Assembly (NCBI GenBank): GCA_014607495.2
Contig: CP053157.1
Location: forward strand, 5,332,001 to 5,396,000
Reading direction: 5' to 3'
Source of the DNA: Carposina sasakii
Lineage: Eukaryota; Arthropoda; Insecta; Lepidoptera; Carposinidae
DNA: 64,000 nt
This document shows, piece after piece, positions 31,546-45,027 of the stretch (positions are counted from its first letter, which is position 1; each line of letters opens with the position of its first letter). A model generated the notes under the pieces. The model worked only from the letters and a program-made list of their open reading frames with translations, had not been told where the DNA came from and did no database searches. The position numbers and the translations under genes were made by a program.

Positions 31546-33007
31546 CCGCTTTGTACATAACCCAAACTGTTTTTTTTTGTAGTCGTACACATCCGATGAT
31601 TATTTACTACAAAAAGAGTAGGTACTTAATTGATTTATCAAAGCTCTACATAAACTTATAGGTTTTGAACTAAACTAAAATTGTGCTGCAGTTCTAGTTA
31701 CATCATTTCGGGAACACATTCATGTTTATTCTATATGTCTGCATCTACACTAAAACAAATTTACATAATGCTATACTTATTGTTATTTTTAATGTATTTA
31801 ATTTTTTATTGTATCAATTGCCATTTAATTGCAACGTTTTTTGTATAAAAGACTTCAACGAGCTACATACATCGTCGAATAGTGCAAACAACTAATGAAT
31901 CGTTATTATGAACGAACTTAAGTTAATTTAATAATTTTTTTATTTCAGTATGTACCTAAGTGTGTACAATGAATTATATGTATTACTTTCTAAATGCTTA
32001 TTTCAGGTCAAAATTTTATCTAGAATATAAAAAGATATTTTATAAGTGTACCAAAGGTAACTATGGTCATTACTACATATTACTTTAACAATATGTATCT
32101 TTATGTTACGAGTATCATACGCGAGTGATACTCTAAACAATTGGGCCAGAGTATCGTGTTGAAATAATTGAATAGCTGAAGAATTTCAATATATTAGTTT
32201 CTATATGAAAACAGGCATTCTTGTGTTAATAAACAATTGCAGGTTATCTCACCCGTCTATTTCTGTTATTAGTCGGCGCGGGCGCGGGACAACCATAACA
32301 CGGAATTGTTCCGCGCACAATAGATGTACGGCTGGTTATAGGGTTGTCAAATAATCGTCTTATGTTCCAGTCCCATCTCTTCTCAGTCCTCTACCGGTTC
32401 AGCGGCTACCTCTACCCTGGCAGGAAAGCATCGAGGTCCACCATCGCCACCTCGGTCGGTTCTCGTAAATTTTTGTTATTCATATCTACAGATTTTCGAA
32501 AAGTTAATAGAGAGTCGACTTGTTGGTTTCTGCTACTTACTTTGTTTTATAAATATTGTGTAGTGGATATGTTTTCTGCAACTTAGATATGGTTAGGGAA
32601 CTTTCAGCTTTGTTTGTTTCGTTAGGTCTCAAATTTTTATTTCACAAAGAAGTTTTTTAAATATGTTTTCAGTGAAAATGCGTAATTAAGCATGAATGAG
32701 GATTTTTTTTATTATAAAAAGAAATATTCCTACTAAGCCTTGCTCTATTTTCTAAGGTGACAACCCTATCCACATAATTATTTACATTGCCCGTTGACAC
32801 GGCTCGTGACAGTCGACATACAATGACTGTGTCACCAGTGACGCGTCACCGGTGAAACTGGGGCCGATTGTTATTGTTGATTGTGTTCTGCCAGATTTTT
32901 CTAAATCTAATCATCTAGCTAGAGAATTGAAGATGATAGCATTAGATACTATGTATTAACAATGAGAAAATTCTTATTATGTGTTGGAAATATAGTAAAT
33001 ATATGGA
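31546..33007. other. Noncoding DNA; one weak exon-like stretch
   Basis: A GC-enriched open stretch at 32371-32460, preceded by two possible acceptors (TTCCAG and TTCTCAG), is the only exon-like item; its donor is weak and its product is not recognised. A palindromic cluster TCACCGGTGA lies near 32847. Otherwise nothing. Confidence 0.35.
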
Positions 33008-33285
33008 TATGGACGCCCGCGTGGTGCCGGCAGAGTAGAATTCGTACCACCCCATGTCTGCCCGTGGGTATTGTACGAGGCGATTAAGGGTTTCCGGGAG
33101 GTGGGCAGCAGCGCCTCCCGTATTGACAACATAGTCCAATAATACAAACTGCGGTCACCAACCCGTCTGCCCAGCGTGGTGACTATGGGCAAATACCCCC
33201 CATGGCAGTCTTGTGGCGTGCCCTGGGGGAGGCCTACGTCCAACAGTAGACTGCAATAGGCTGATGATGATGATGATATGGATTT
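33008..33285 (+). repeat. Lepidopteran SINE/LINE-like repeat, copy 2, (GAT)n tail
   Basis: It reads GCCCGCGTGGTGCCGGCAG, GGTGGGCAGCAGCGCCTCCC, GGCGTGCCCTGGGGGAGGCC and ends CAATAGGCTGATGATGATGA. The (GAT)n tail and 5'-to-3' order show orientation opposite to copy 1. Confidence 0.85.
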
Positions 33286-36200
33286 TAGCGAACCGATGAT
33301 TTTTAAGATAATTTTTACTTTAACCACGCCATAGTCACGCTTATAGCAACAATTTAGTAGTTTTGTAAATATGACCTCTGTTACCATAATACTGACTTAT
33401 CTACCTACCTAACTTATTAAAAAAAATATAAAACCTATTTATAAAATCTGCCCTAATATCCAGGATATGTTTCATTTATATTTTTTTTTATGATTGGAGG
33501 CTTAAATAAAATTTTTCGTTAAAAGTGAAACTGTTCTATAAAACTTGCATTATTATGAAGAATGAGATAAAACTAAAGATACAGAACACTTTTACAATGC
33601 AGCATGTGCACGCGCTGGGCTGGACAAAGGGCTTTGTATCATGATCTGACTAAAAAATGTCATTTGTTTAAGGCGAAGATCCTTTTAACTAATACCATTA
33701 GGGGAGGTTGCCCAGCTGATCACTCATTCTCTTGCTCATATTCATGTTATTAAATGCAATAATAACCTAATTTCCAATATTTTTTTTTATAGTACAGGTA
33801 CAGAAACTCGAAAAATACAGAAGTTTATAGCTTTTAAGCTGGTCAATGTAGTTAAGCAGTAGGTACTTCACTTAAGCCGCAGGGAGAGCACAAGTTCTGT
33901 TGTCTAAGGCGTTCTAGATGGATGATTTTAAGCACCATCGCCTTAACACTTTGTTTCTATGCAAATGCGTATCTCGTGGCAGGCGACAGGTGACACGCGG
34001 CACCCTTAATTGTTTTTTATAATATTCAAATATTGTGGGGTTTTTCTAAAAGTTTTTGTGGGCGCGGATGGCATGCCAGGTGGTCTTAGAAAAAATCTCT
34101 GGGTGCATCAGCTTGTGCTTAGTTACACCACAATATTACACGTGTAATTGTAAAGTTTTATGTCTTAAAATTGGTTACCCTAAAATGGAAAAGATTACCA
34201 AATAATTTAATTCATCGCATACTTTTTGGTTTATGACTTTCTTAATGAATTTGAGTACCTAAGTATTTTAATGTCGCGCAAATTAAGAGGCGCGTATAGG
34301 ACGCCAGGCTCTTGAAAATGATCTAACCACTATTATGTTTTATAAAATCATCTAACCATATCTTAGTCTAGACTTATAGGTACCCCACACGTGTATGTAG
34401 TACATAGGTATTACAATATATGTACTTAAGCAAAAAACAAAACTTACCTCACCCACCACTAACTTCGAAACAGTCTTACAAAGTCACCCTTCAATTAACT
34501 TACGAGTACATATGCATAAAAAAAACGAAGCCCCACAGCTCGAATAAAAACGGTACACTCTACATAATAATTTCATAACAGTTTTTGTACTTTTTTAGAA
34601 AGTTCAAATTATGACAGCCAAAAGTCGGAAGCTCATCTTGCAGCTGTCGAGGGAACCCTTCAAAATGCGCCGAATTATGATTAACTCCAAACATGTCAAG
34701 TGCCGGATAAGTTAATTTTATCCGCAGATTATTTCGAACTGTATTCGTAAATCACACTATCTGCAGGCGTATTAGCATGCATGAGGTGGATGAGACAGTA
34801 TCTACAGTAAAAACTAATGACAAATCACCTAGTATGTACGAGTATTCATTCAGTCAAAAAACGAGGCTCTATTCTCCTCACCAACACTTATGTTGTCTAG
34901 TTATCATATAGCTTTTTGGATTTGACGTTTAGATGTGAAATAATTATATATTTCTCATCCACCTTACGATACGCCTGCTGATATGAAGATATATCACATT
35001 TACTGGCATGACGCTAATAGATATTTCACAGATTCGTAAAGTACCTATAATACTTTTGACATATTCTATTATAAAAATACTCCTATGTGTAGCTCTACAG
35101 ACAACGATTTAAAGTTGTTAAAGTAATAAAATAAAACATAAAAATTCAAACAAGACGCATTTATTTATAAGGAATATGTACCTAAGTTACCTAAAGAAAC
35201 AATAACATAAAAATTATTATGAGCATTTTACTATTTAGTGGCTAAATAGCCACAGGATATTTCTATTGGCACAGGTAAGTAAGTTCGTAGCGCATGGACT
35301 ATGGCGTGTGCGCGTAGCGTGCGCCGGCGCAGCACCTGCCGCCAATTATCTGGTCGTTAGTGCGCGGAGGAACCCGAAATTAGTGCAACCCTAATCGGTA
35401 CGCGAAACCGATCGGTTTAAAGTATTCTTTACTAAAATCTTTAAAGAGTAGTTATAGGTAATGTTCGGCAGTAAGTACGTCTAATAATATCAAGATTGTC
35501 TAATATCCCGTTTTTACTTCAATTACATATAACATAGAGAAAAAACTGTCTGTTATACCAATGGCACAAACTACTGCCATCTCTCACCTCAGTATCGCAA
35601 GAAAAAAGATGTCAAGTCTACGAGAACGATACCTACTGTCTTCTATCTAACTAAGTGCTAACTACGGCTATGGCTCTGACAGACAGAATGCATTTAAACT
35701 TCAAAATTGCAGTTCATACTCAGTTGGCACAAAATTCTAACTATCTATTTAGAACTACAACTGTATCTACAGCAAAAACCTGTCCTTTTATCCAAAAATG
35801 GATTGAGGCACTCAAAGTGATCGTATCAGTCTATTATATTTTAATTTTCGTTCTAAAATCCTCATGTTTGACAGGCAAGGGAGATATCTCAGTCAAGCAG
35901 CGTTGGTGGCCGCCAACAATTGGACGATAATCGCACCATACTCATGACCTGTGGACCGATTTTTATCTCATAATTGCAGGTCTCGCGCTCTTTCTTTATT
36001 AGGGGCTTTTGAGGGGCGAAGATGCGTTGTATACCCATCCACCTATCGAGATACACCGTCTCGAATAAGTCTCCACATTGTTGCAAGTGATAGTGATAGC
36101 GCGTGTGAAATTGGATTATGGTCAGGTGTACAAGTGTCAGTAGACAATGGCGCCCCCCGCGGTATTGTGTGGCACAATGATACTATGTCGATAATACCGT

Positions 36201-39200
36201 TCGAGGTAGCGCTAGTTGTTAACAAACATAACGATTCCCTAACAGCATCCAGTGACAGAACACGTAGTTCCAAAACACGCCGTTTCGTGTTAAATTTGTT
36301 TGTTTGTAATGTATGCGCGTGCGCTGCGTGGAAAGACGCCACAACACAAACATTTCAACGCGTCTAATTTATCGTCGTGTCGCATTCACAGGCGGCACGC
36401 GAAAAAAATATTGTGTTAAGGTGTAGATCTATTATACGTGAGTGAAAGTGAAAAAAAAAACATGTTAAAAATAACAGTTTTATATGTCGTTCGTACATGT
36501 TTATTGCGTTTATAACATGTAAAAAGCTGATAATTTTATCAAACGCCAACTAAATTGGATTAATACAAGTAGTTAAGATTACCACGATTAACAAATTAAA
36601 GAACGACAAAATTAATCTTTATGACTGTAAATCGTACAATAAGTGTGAATATAGAGATAAAAGGATTCGGCTCAAAATAAAAACAAGGCACTTAACGCCG
36701 ATGGTTAGGTAGCGAGGAGGCATATTATCAAGTTTCACTATCGGCGACGACTCGACACGTTCTCGGCTCGCTTTTTATTTTATGAAAATCATATGTAAAA
36801 ATAGCGACATGCTATTTTGTGTGCTTTGTTAGGTTTATAAAAAATGCGATGTTTATACCTAATGGATGTAGTCTAATCTATTTAAATGAAAATATATGCG
36901 ATAGAAATTGAAAATTTCTTAGGGTAAGGCTAGGTAGAGTTCTCATAGGTTTGTATGGAAAATACGAAATTCAAAAATAAGTACTAAAAGTTTACCCAGT
37001 AAGATTTTTATTCTTTTATTGGAAACATAATCAATAATAATTAATTTTTACAACATAAAATTTACTAAGGAGAGTTTATCTTTAGCTTATTTTCAGCGAG
37101 CAATACTCTACAAACAAAAAATGCAGTTCAATAATAAAGACACGTTTCTTTCACCGACTTCCAACAAGGAATAGTAATAATAAAACCATATTAATTGTAA
37201 TTTATTAGCACCCGGCGAGTGTGACTCCTTAACAGACCTGACTATAAAGTCACATAAACTCCTGACTAAGGATGACTCAGTCGTTGAGAGCAATTTCGAA
37301 TATTATAATATGTAAAGCAGTCCCGTTGTTGTTGGTCTACATGCAGTTGGGTTCTATCACTGACCTGTTCTAATACAAGTACGCTGGACTGGCTGTCTCT
37401 AATAATATATTTGTTAATTTCTTTCTCGTCATCCAAACCGGTGTTCAGGAAAGATCAACTATAGACAATAAAAGTGTGATCATGGCGTAATAACAGGTAT
37501 AATGGCGCTTGTCTTTAATAGTGTTAAAACACACATAACATTAGTAATAGTAGACATTTTACATATATAAAATTGTCACATGTTTGATTAAATATTCGGA
37601 TGGTAAACTGGAAGAAAATATAAAGGAAGTGCGTAACAAAACATCCAGATCTCTCACAAAATGATTTATATTTTTCCGTCTAGCGTATCTGTATTAGTAG
37701 GCGTCAGTGGCATGTACACAATTAGTAACATTTATTAGAACAAGGATGAGTCGCGGAGACCCATGACCTACGTCTTTCTGATCTAGTGGAAGTTAACAGA
37801 AACTATTGAGGGTACATATTATTTTAACAGTCTGTGTAGATAGTAGCGACACTGTCGGTTCATCGGCTCATATACCTTTGGGTCTATAAAGGGCACTATA
37901 ATAGATTTCTTGAAGGTTGACGAACGTGTTGAACTTTTTTGAAAGCTCACAATTACTATGCAATTTATTAATAAACATGAGAATAAATAAATAATAAGAC
38001 ACATTCATAGCCTCACACTACAATAGCATCTGTCGTGGGTGCTGTTTCATATACGATGACAAAAAATATTTATGACGAACAAATTGTTGCATTATAACGA
38101 TTTAGGAGAATTTACATTGGAAGTGAACCGAGTCAGGAAGATTACTTGCTTTTAACCGTAATAGTCTTTTAATCGTTAAAGCGTAAAAAATATGAATTTC
38201 GCGGAACCTTATACACAGCAGATGATTATAGGTATAGATACATAGATAGACAGGATACCAATAAAGATTAAAAATAAAAATTAAATAGAATATCAATTAG
38301 GTACCTATGTATTGAAAATACACTTCTTTTAGCAAAAAAGCCAGATGAATTACTTTTCAGTCCACCCGCACAGCCAATCAAACATGTTTTCAGTTGCGCT
38401 GATGTCTCCGAAACATCTGAATTATTGCACATAAAGATGAATATACAAGACAAGAAATGCGTTGCTTATTTATATATGCTACAATTTAATTTGTACAGTA
38501 CGGAGGTAGGCCACCCAGTGGAGATGCGCTGGAGTAGAAATACCCTTGGAATTCGCAAATTATTCGAGTAGCTACTCGTATATGTTCGGAGTTTCATATA
38601 ATTCAGTCGATAAAAGCTCGTTTAGTAAAAGGTACAAATCCTAGTTTTTACGTGGAATAGTTATTTTATTACTACATGAAAAAGGGAGTACCTACACGTA
38701 CAAACAGGAGTGTCTGCGATTTGTACCGCCTCAGATTATTAAATCAAACATCCTTCCAGCAATCCTTATTAGCTTATATTTATCTATATACTACGTTGTC
38801 GTCTATTCATCTACCTATAAACTAAATGTCTTAATATCCGTACTCAATTTTGTTGTGAAAAAGCAGCAGACTTACAGTTTATCATGATTAATGAATGATG
38901 GACATTGCAAAACATTTACGTATAGATAACAGAATTTGCTAAAACCTGTTTAATGTTTTTCTTTTACCTACACGTATAAAATCGGTAGCAAGCATGTTAG
39001 TACCTACATGTTTACCCAGCGGATTTCTAAAGGATAGCGAGGAATAAGCTCAAAGACCCATTTGTATATGTTCCAATAGCCTATACACGTGTAGGTGGCC
39101 ACCCAGAGGAGATGCTCCGACAATCGGTCGCAAAAAGTGCATTTGCATAGACCACGATGGTAGCGGCGATAACGGGCCCTGCAATGTGGGAACACTGGGA

Positions 39201-40775
39201 ACTTTTGGATGTGACATGCCACGGAGCGAGGCTATATTTTTATGTGGAACAATGTTTATGTGCATCAGCGGCTGTATGTTGCAGTCAGTACATAATAGAA
39301 GCGGTTGTTTTATATAATGGGTAATCTTGAAAGTATAAAGCAGAAACGCCAATTCAGGCCTCGACGTATTATGAATCCTCCTTGATTGTAGTTTTGTCGA
39401 TTTATTACGGTACGTTGCATATAGCATAATGTTCTATTTACATTGACAAATCTCATTGATTTATTTATGGCATGCCAATAACATATACATCTGTACATTA
39501 TAGAAGATTGGTCCAGGTCTGATGCACATGTCTCTTATAGGCTAGCACTTACACATAAAAATTACTATTACATCACAAAGAAGTATATTAAAATTAAGTA
39601 AAATTGAATTAAAATTGAATAGTATAAAGTTATTTTTCAATGGATTTTTTTTTGCGTGATTATAGCGTTGCGTAAAGTAAGGTGTTACCCTACTGGTACC
39701 TTTACTGTGTAGGGACTCGGGAGTCGGCTCCCGCGGTGACAAATGCCAGCGCCACCCGCGAGAATGGACATCGGACATCAAATAAATACACAATCTGTTT
39801 TATACGTGTTTTTGTTTTCCTCCATGCAGTTTTATGTCTTTGTTGCATTTGATGGGTTAATTTACTGTAAGGTGCACTGGTATTGAACCCTGTTCGTCTA
39901 TATTTAAGTTCCTTATTTCGTTGCAAAAGATTGAAGTATGCTTGCTGAATTGGAAAAAGGACACAATAAAATTATCCACATAAGTAAGTAGCTCAATATT
40001 GAGATCAATTATTATTATTTATTACATATAAGAAAAATAAGAACATTTTGTTTTCGTTTAAGTATAGGTATTACTTACATACAAAAAGGTAGGTAGAGCT
40101 ATTGTTGGTTACATAAATATGCCTACCTAGTTAGCCCATTAGTTAGCCAATAAAATTTATAAATAAGTGGACTGACCCTAATCCAAAGCCTACTGGAGCT
40201 ATAGAAGAATTCTCGGAATTTAAATGCTAAACACGGTTCAATCAATACTGCACAAAATAGGTTTTTAGTTTGAGCTAACCTTTTAGGTACCGTTTAAATT
40301 CTCGAGTACATTCCAATTAAGGTTTCCTTTAAGTTTTTTTGTCTGTGGTAATTGGGTTGTGTCGGCGGCGTGCAAATTAGAGGACAAAGCTAACTGACGC
40401 AGATCCAGAGGACGCTGCGCGGGCGCACATTTTGAGAAGCTTTTATTTTGTTGCCAACGATGCTTCTTTGCTTATTGCGGATTTGGGAAAATATTAATTT
40501 GAAGTAGATATGCGGCAAATATGTGGGTGTTTGCTAGTCCGACTTGCAATTTTTGTTCTATTATAATAATATATATTGTACGGTGTGGCTCCGTTATCTA
40601 CGGCAATAGCCAATGAAAACTGTCTTCGATTTTCTCTTAATTATCTTAATAAACTTAATATCTCTTAATTTGCCAATTATGAAATTGATATGGGTCTACA
40701 ACAGATGAGATAATAGGTATCAGTCGAAAGATGATATCATTCGAAGGTCTATCTGCTGCCTAGTAGATATACCTA
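33286..40775. other. Gene-poor stretch with GC-rich patches
   Basis: No coding gene recognised in 7.5 kb. GC-enriched patches that could be regulatory: 35285-35400 (TGCGCCGGCGCAGCACCTGC), 36070-36340, 36705-36770 and 40365-40445. The last contains ATTAGAGGACAAAGC beside GCGGGCGCAC, in otherwise AT-rich DNA. At 38505-38535 and 39090-39120 two copies of a GGCCACCCAG(T/A)GGAGATGC motif hint at old repeat pieces. The + frame 35951-36367 and its minus partner have no domain. Confidence 0.4.
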
Positions 40776-41138
40776 TACAGGATGTTTTTTCGTCGCCACG
40801 AAAAACATCTTTAACGAAGGGTACGTACTTAATCATCAAATAAAGTAATTTTTGCCAAAAAAATGCTGGGAAACGATGTATTTTTTTTTTATTACTTTAT
40901 CGGGTGAAATTTATAGTGTCCAGTGCTTATGCTAGTTTTTTCATAGACAGATATTAATTATTTCTCGTGAAAAAATCTTGCTATGCGCGTCAATGTGCAT
41001 TTATGCAGAAAAACGCAGTCTATTTACTCAACTTTGGACCCCAAAATCTTGGGAACTAGACACTTCCCAGGTATGCTTCCATGGAGAAAAATGATCGTGA
41101 TGAGGAGATTTCGTAGTTTTCGTAGTAATCACCCTGTA
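40776..41138 (-). mobile_element. TACAGG family I MITE, copy 4
   Basis: Ends TACAGGATGTTTTTTCGTCG and AATCACCCTGTA, with TA outside both. The TTGACGACCAAA block present in other copies before the right end is deleted. Confidence 0.88.
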
Positions 41139-41700
41139 TAAGTAGTAGTTATGTACCTATAATGTATAAGACTGTATATTTAGTATAGAAGAATGTTTGT
41201 ATGTATCTATAACTTACGAATACGATTATATTATTGTGAAATCGACACCATGAACTAATTATATGCATGCATTTATTTACTGTTCTAACAGTACTAATCA
41301 ATAGGTTTTTTATTAAAGAGTAGTGCTTAAACAAATGAAAGGGTATTTTCGACCTTACCTTCAAGTTTGGTCTATTATTGAGTAGCATTCTTGTGGCCAA
41401 ATCATTATTAATATTTCGGGGCGGGAGATACCGGTCCGCCTCTTCGTTACTATGTTAATCTGGCTACCTCACTGCTTATTTTATTCTCTGTGGGTCGGTC
41501 AATAGAATAAATTAAATTGCTGTTGTTTGCCCATAGATATCTAGAAGAGCTTTTTTAAATAGGAAAAACTAGTAGTCGCTTAAGAACAATCGTTTGAATT
41601 TAATCATTTTTTGCAATAAAAGCTAGCTTAAAAAAGTACCTATAGGTATGTGTAGATTGTAGGTAGATCTATATATAGATAAGTATCTACTTACACAATA

Positions 41701-41871
41701 TACAGGATGTGCAATCACATTACACGTGTATTACAAGGTACGCGTGTTTTTCAAAATTGTATGAATATTGTTGAGTTGTTTAGACATACGAGTACATTAT
41801 GAATTCCAGTCTCAAATTTTTTGGATAGATTCTTTATATTGGGCTATATGCACCTTTTGTAACATTCTGTA
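41701..41871. mobile_element. TACAGG family II MITE
   Basis: It starts TACAGGATGTGCAATCACAT and ends TTTTGTAACATTCTGTA. The inner block CCAGTCTCAAATTTTTTGGA and TTGGGCTATATG match the family at 22769-22997 in inverse orientation. Confidence 0.75.
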
Positions 41872-42746
41872 TAAATAAGTGTTCACGAAAGTTGTCCCAT
41901 AATTACCTACTAGCTAGTTGTTTGCATGTGTATTTGCATATAACTTAATTGTCGGACATCTTTATATTCTGACTACGATGACGACGTAATATCTCAAATA
42001 AAGGATTGAAGAGAAGAAGAATTCAATAACATTCGCACACTTTCCAATTCCGAAATAAACAAAGCATATAGCTACTTTGACCAGGTCCAATGTACTCCAG
42101 TTCCCAGCTATAAGATAGTAATTGGTTATTAAAATAAGCATATTTCACGTTTGGCCGGCGTGGACGTGATTTGTGGACGCGGCAACGCCTCTTCGTTAAC
42201 ATGCTAATGCAGGACCACATTGGATCTAATATTGGGTACTTTTGGATGCCGCGGTATGGAATGCATGGCGTCTACCAAGCTGTGATGTGGCAAAAAATTC
42301 ATGTTCTAAAAACGCGTTGATTGACCGGTTGAGTTAGGAAGACAATCGTTGACAAATTACCTACTACATACATTATATAATCGCGCCCATAACCTATCGC
42401 CTAAAGAGGTCGGGCAGAAGGGTGTAAATTACACACCCACTTTTCAACAAGTCCTAGGTATTTGGTCCTAGGTAAGGGGTGAGCTTACCACCGCTTTTCG
42501 GACACAAATACAACAATCTAGCGATCGGTAACGAATCCAATGGTTTTCGTGTCATTGGTATTATAAGCTATATATAGTATAGGTACCAATGATGCTTCTT
42601 CACATTATGTGGGATTTCGTTAGGTCTGCCGATTATAATTACAGTTCCCGTTCATCCGGCAGAATTCATAGCAAAATTTTAATTTGGAATCAAAGAATCT
42701 GCGTACTTATCTAAAACTCATATAACAGTCGGTCATGAAGGCTCTA
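41872..42746. other. Noncoding DNA, nothing recognised
   Basis: It contains a GCCTCTTCGTTAACATGCTAAT stretch at 42187-42208 resembling 41440-41461. No exon or repeat family identified. Confidence 0.4.
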
Positions 42747-43133
42747 TACAGGCTGTTTTTTCGTTGCCACCCTTAACGAAGGGTACGTACTCTATACATC
42801 AAATAAAGTAAGTTTATGCCAAAATAAATGCTGGGAAACGATGTAAATTTTTTAATTTTTTTTTATCACTTGATTGGGCGAAATTTATAGTCTTCAGTGT
42901 TTATGCTAGTTTTTTCATAGACAGATTTTAATTATTTCTCGTGAAAAAATCTTGCTAACCGCGTCAATGTGCATTTATGCAGAAAAACGCAGTCTATTTA
43001 TTCAACTTTGGACCCTTATATTTTGGAAACCAGACACTTCCCAGGTATACTTCCATGGAGAAAAATGATCCGTTGTTCCGTTCCGATGATTCCGTAGTTT
43101 TCGGGAATGTTGACGACCAAAAATTACCCTGTA
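42747..43133 (-). mobile_element. TACAGG family I MITE, copy 5
   Basis: Ends TACAGGCTGTTTTTTCGTTG and GACCAAAAATTACCCTGTA. A full-length copy with all internal blocks. It is inverted relative to copy 6, 850 bases away. Confidence 0.88.
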
Positions 43134-43454
43134 TGTATAGGGCTAGCAAAATTCAGCATTCTACAGTTAAATCTACTCCTAGAAAAATAGCCAGTGCTTA
43201 ACATCTACCATTTTGATGTCTCGACACTTATCACTTCTTCCATGGGTTATTTCCCTTATGACATAATCACAGCTTGACAAAATATATGTAAATAGAATAA
43301 AGCAGTGCATCGCATTGTGTGCGTGTGGCCGGTAGGGCGGCGCAAGCGCAAGTAATCTATGCGCGCTCGGGAGGTCCCGTGGGAAGGACCAGCTATGTGC
43401 TACATGTGTGTCGATTAGTTTGGTTTTGGAATAAATATGCATATATTGTCACAC

Positions 43455-43803
43455 AAATAATTAGCTTGCTTTTTCTGAAGTAGCCACTGAAGTAGAATTA
43501 AAAGTTAGACCAACTTGTATGAGAACGCTGACCTATACAAAAACATTTAGCCTGCCAAAATATAACAATGTATATGGTACACGCACATGGGAGTATATGC
43601 TACCGGATATAATTAACGAAATGCCTGCCGAACTAATTAGAGACTTTGTACAGTCGCCTAGAAAAAACTTACATTTAATGAAAAAGTATTATGTAAACGG
43701 AACGATCTCGCCACTCCAGACAGACCAATAAGGACTACGTGAGTGGCAAATTGTAGTATTAATGTATTAATGAAAATGTTAAATAAAAAATAAAAATAAA
43801 AAA
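43455..43803 (+). pseudogene. 5'-truncated non-LTR retrotransposon end (RT C-terminus)
   Basis: The frame 43519-43731 and its in-frame upstream extension encode TYTKTFSLPKYNNVYGTRTW, EYMLPDIINEMPAE and a short basic tail. This looks like the C-terminal end of jockey/RTE-type reverse transcriptase polyproteins, where a set of short ORFs of the form ...R.W..LP..N.LP precedes the stop. A TGA-free 3' region ends in AAATAAAAAATAAAAATAAA, consistent with an A-rich LINE tail. No RT catalytic motif is present, so it is a dead-on-arrival fragment. The assignment is by pattern and not certain. Confidence 0.45.
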
Positions 43804-43988
43804 GTTTTTTTTCCAATATGTAGGTACTAAGATATGAGTTTATAGCTTTAGTTAACTAACATGGTAGAGAAATTTATTATGAACGTGATTCTTAATGCAA
43901 AGAAAATTCCTCGGAGATGATACGTTTTTTAGACGTTTTGACAATATGTATAGTTATTATGTATTCTTCCTAAAACATTTGTATACTA

Positions 43989-44539
43989 TACAGGATGATT
44001 TTTGGTCTACGGAATCTCCTCATCATCACGATCATTTTTCTCCATGGAAGTATACCTGGGAAGTGTCTGGTTTCCAAAATATAAGGGACCAAAGTTGAAT
44101 AAATAGACTGCGTTTTTCTACATAAATGCACATTGACGCGGTTAGTAAGATTTTTTCACGAGAAATAATTAATATCTGTTTATGAAAAAACTAGCATAAA
44201 TACTGGACAATTTAAATTTCGCCCGATCATGTAATTAAAAAAAAATACATACATACATAAAATCACGCCTTTATCCCTTACGGGGTAGGCAGAGCACCAA
44301 GGGCCGATAGAACCACATGGTGGTACAAAACACCAAGACCCTCTTGTTCCGACTTGTACAGTATGCCCGGGAAGAGAAGCAGCTGTAGTATTATACGTTT
44401 TTTTACTCTCAGAGCAACATAGAAGAAAAAATTTAAAAAAATTTACATCGTTTCCCAGCATTTTTTTTTTGCAAAAACTTACTTTATTTTATGTATAGAG
44501 TACGTACCCTTCGTCAAGGCTACGAAAAAACATCCTGTA
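43989..44539 (+). mobile_element. TACAGG family I MITE, copy 6, split by a LINE tail
   Basis: Ends TACAGGATGATTTTTGGTCT and GAAAAAACATCCTGTA, TA on both sides. After the GATCATGTAATT block it is interrupted by about 170 bases of unrelated sequence (44249-44416) and then resumes with TTACATCGTTTCCCAGCATT. Confidence 0.88.
44249..44416 (-). mobile_element. LINE 3' tail nested in MITE copy 6
   Basis: On the minus strand it reads CTCTGCCTACCCCGTAAGGG then AAAGGCGTGATTTTATGTATGTATGTAT. This TATG-repeat tail is the typical end of an abundant lepidopteran non-LTR family. Insertion into the MITE shows the LINE was active after the MITE. Confidence 0.7.
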
Positions 44540-45027
44540 TGTACATACAAATAATAATAATAAAAAAGCAGTATCGTACAAAAATCACTACGCACATGCT
44601 ACACTGCTACGGCTCGTAGCAGTTCGTAGCACATCGCGTGGCGCCCTCTACTTGAAGGCTGAGCGAATTTGCATACGGTTTTTGTGTTCTCTAATAATGC
44701 AGTGCGTATTTTAATTGTGTGCGATTAAATCTTAATAAATCGGCCTGCATTCGGCGCACTGACGGCTCGCAATTACGGCGCCGGCTTTTGTAATTTGGCA
44801 GCGGCCGCGGGCGGTTAGGAAATTGCGGTGTAGGGATGTGCTGGTTGGTCGGTAAAGGGTTTAGATTAGCCGAAAATATTTATAACACTAACATGTTTTT
44901 TTTGACAGATACTGGTGGAGTAGAAGGGAAGGCTTTTCGAAAATATCGACATTCTACAGGTTCTGTACGTAGCATTCTATAAATATTATACAATGAAAAC
45001 ATAGTTTCGGATACTATACTTTAAACA
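44540..45027. promoter_or_regulatory. Noncoding with GC-rich, possibly conserved block
   Basis: 44590-44840 contains GGCTGAGCGAATTTGCATAC, GGCGCCGGCTTTTGTAATTT and GCAGCGGCCGCGGGCGG among AT-rich TAAT-containing sequence, a mix typical of developmental enhancers. No exon. Regulatory role is inference only. Confidence 0.25.

Noticed and set aside
35951..36367. Protein gene from the 138-codon plus frame and its 99-codon minus partner
   Set aside because: No domain, no splice context, and both frames are open only because of local base composition.
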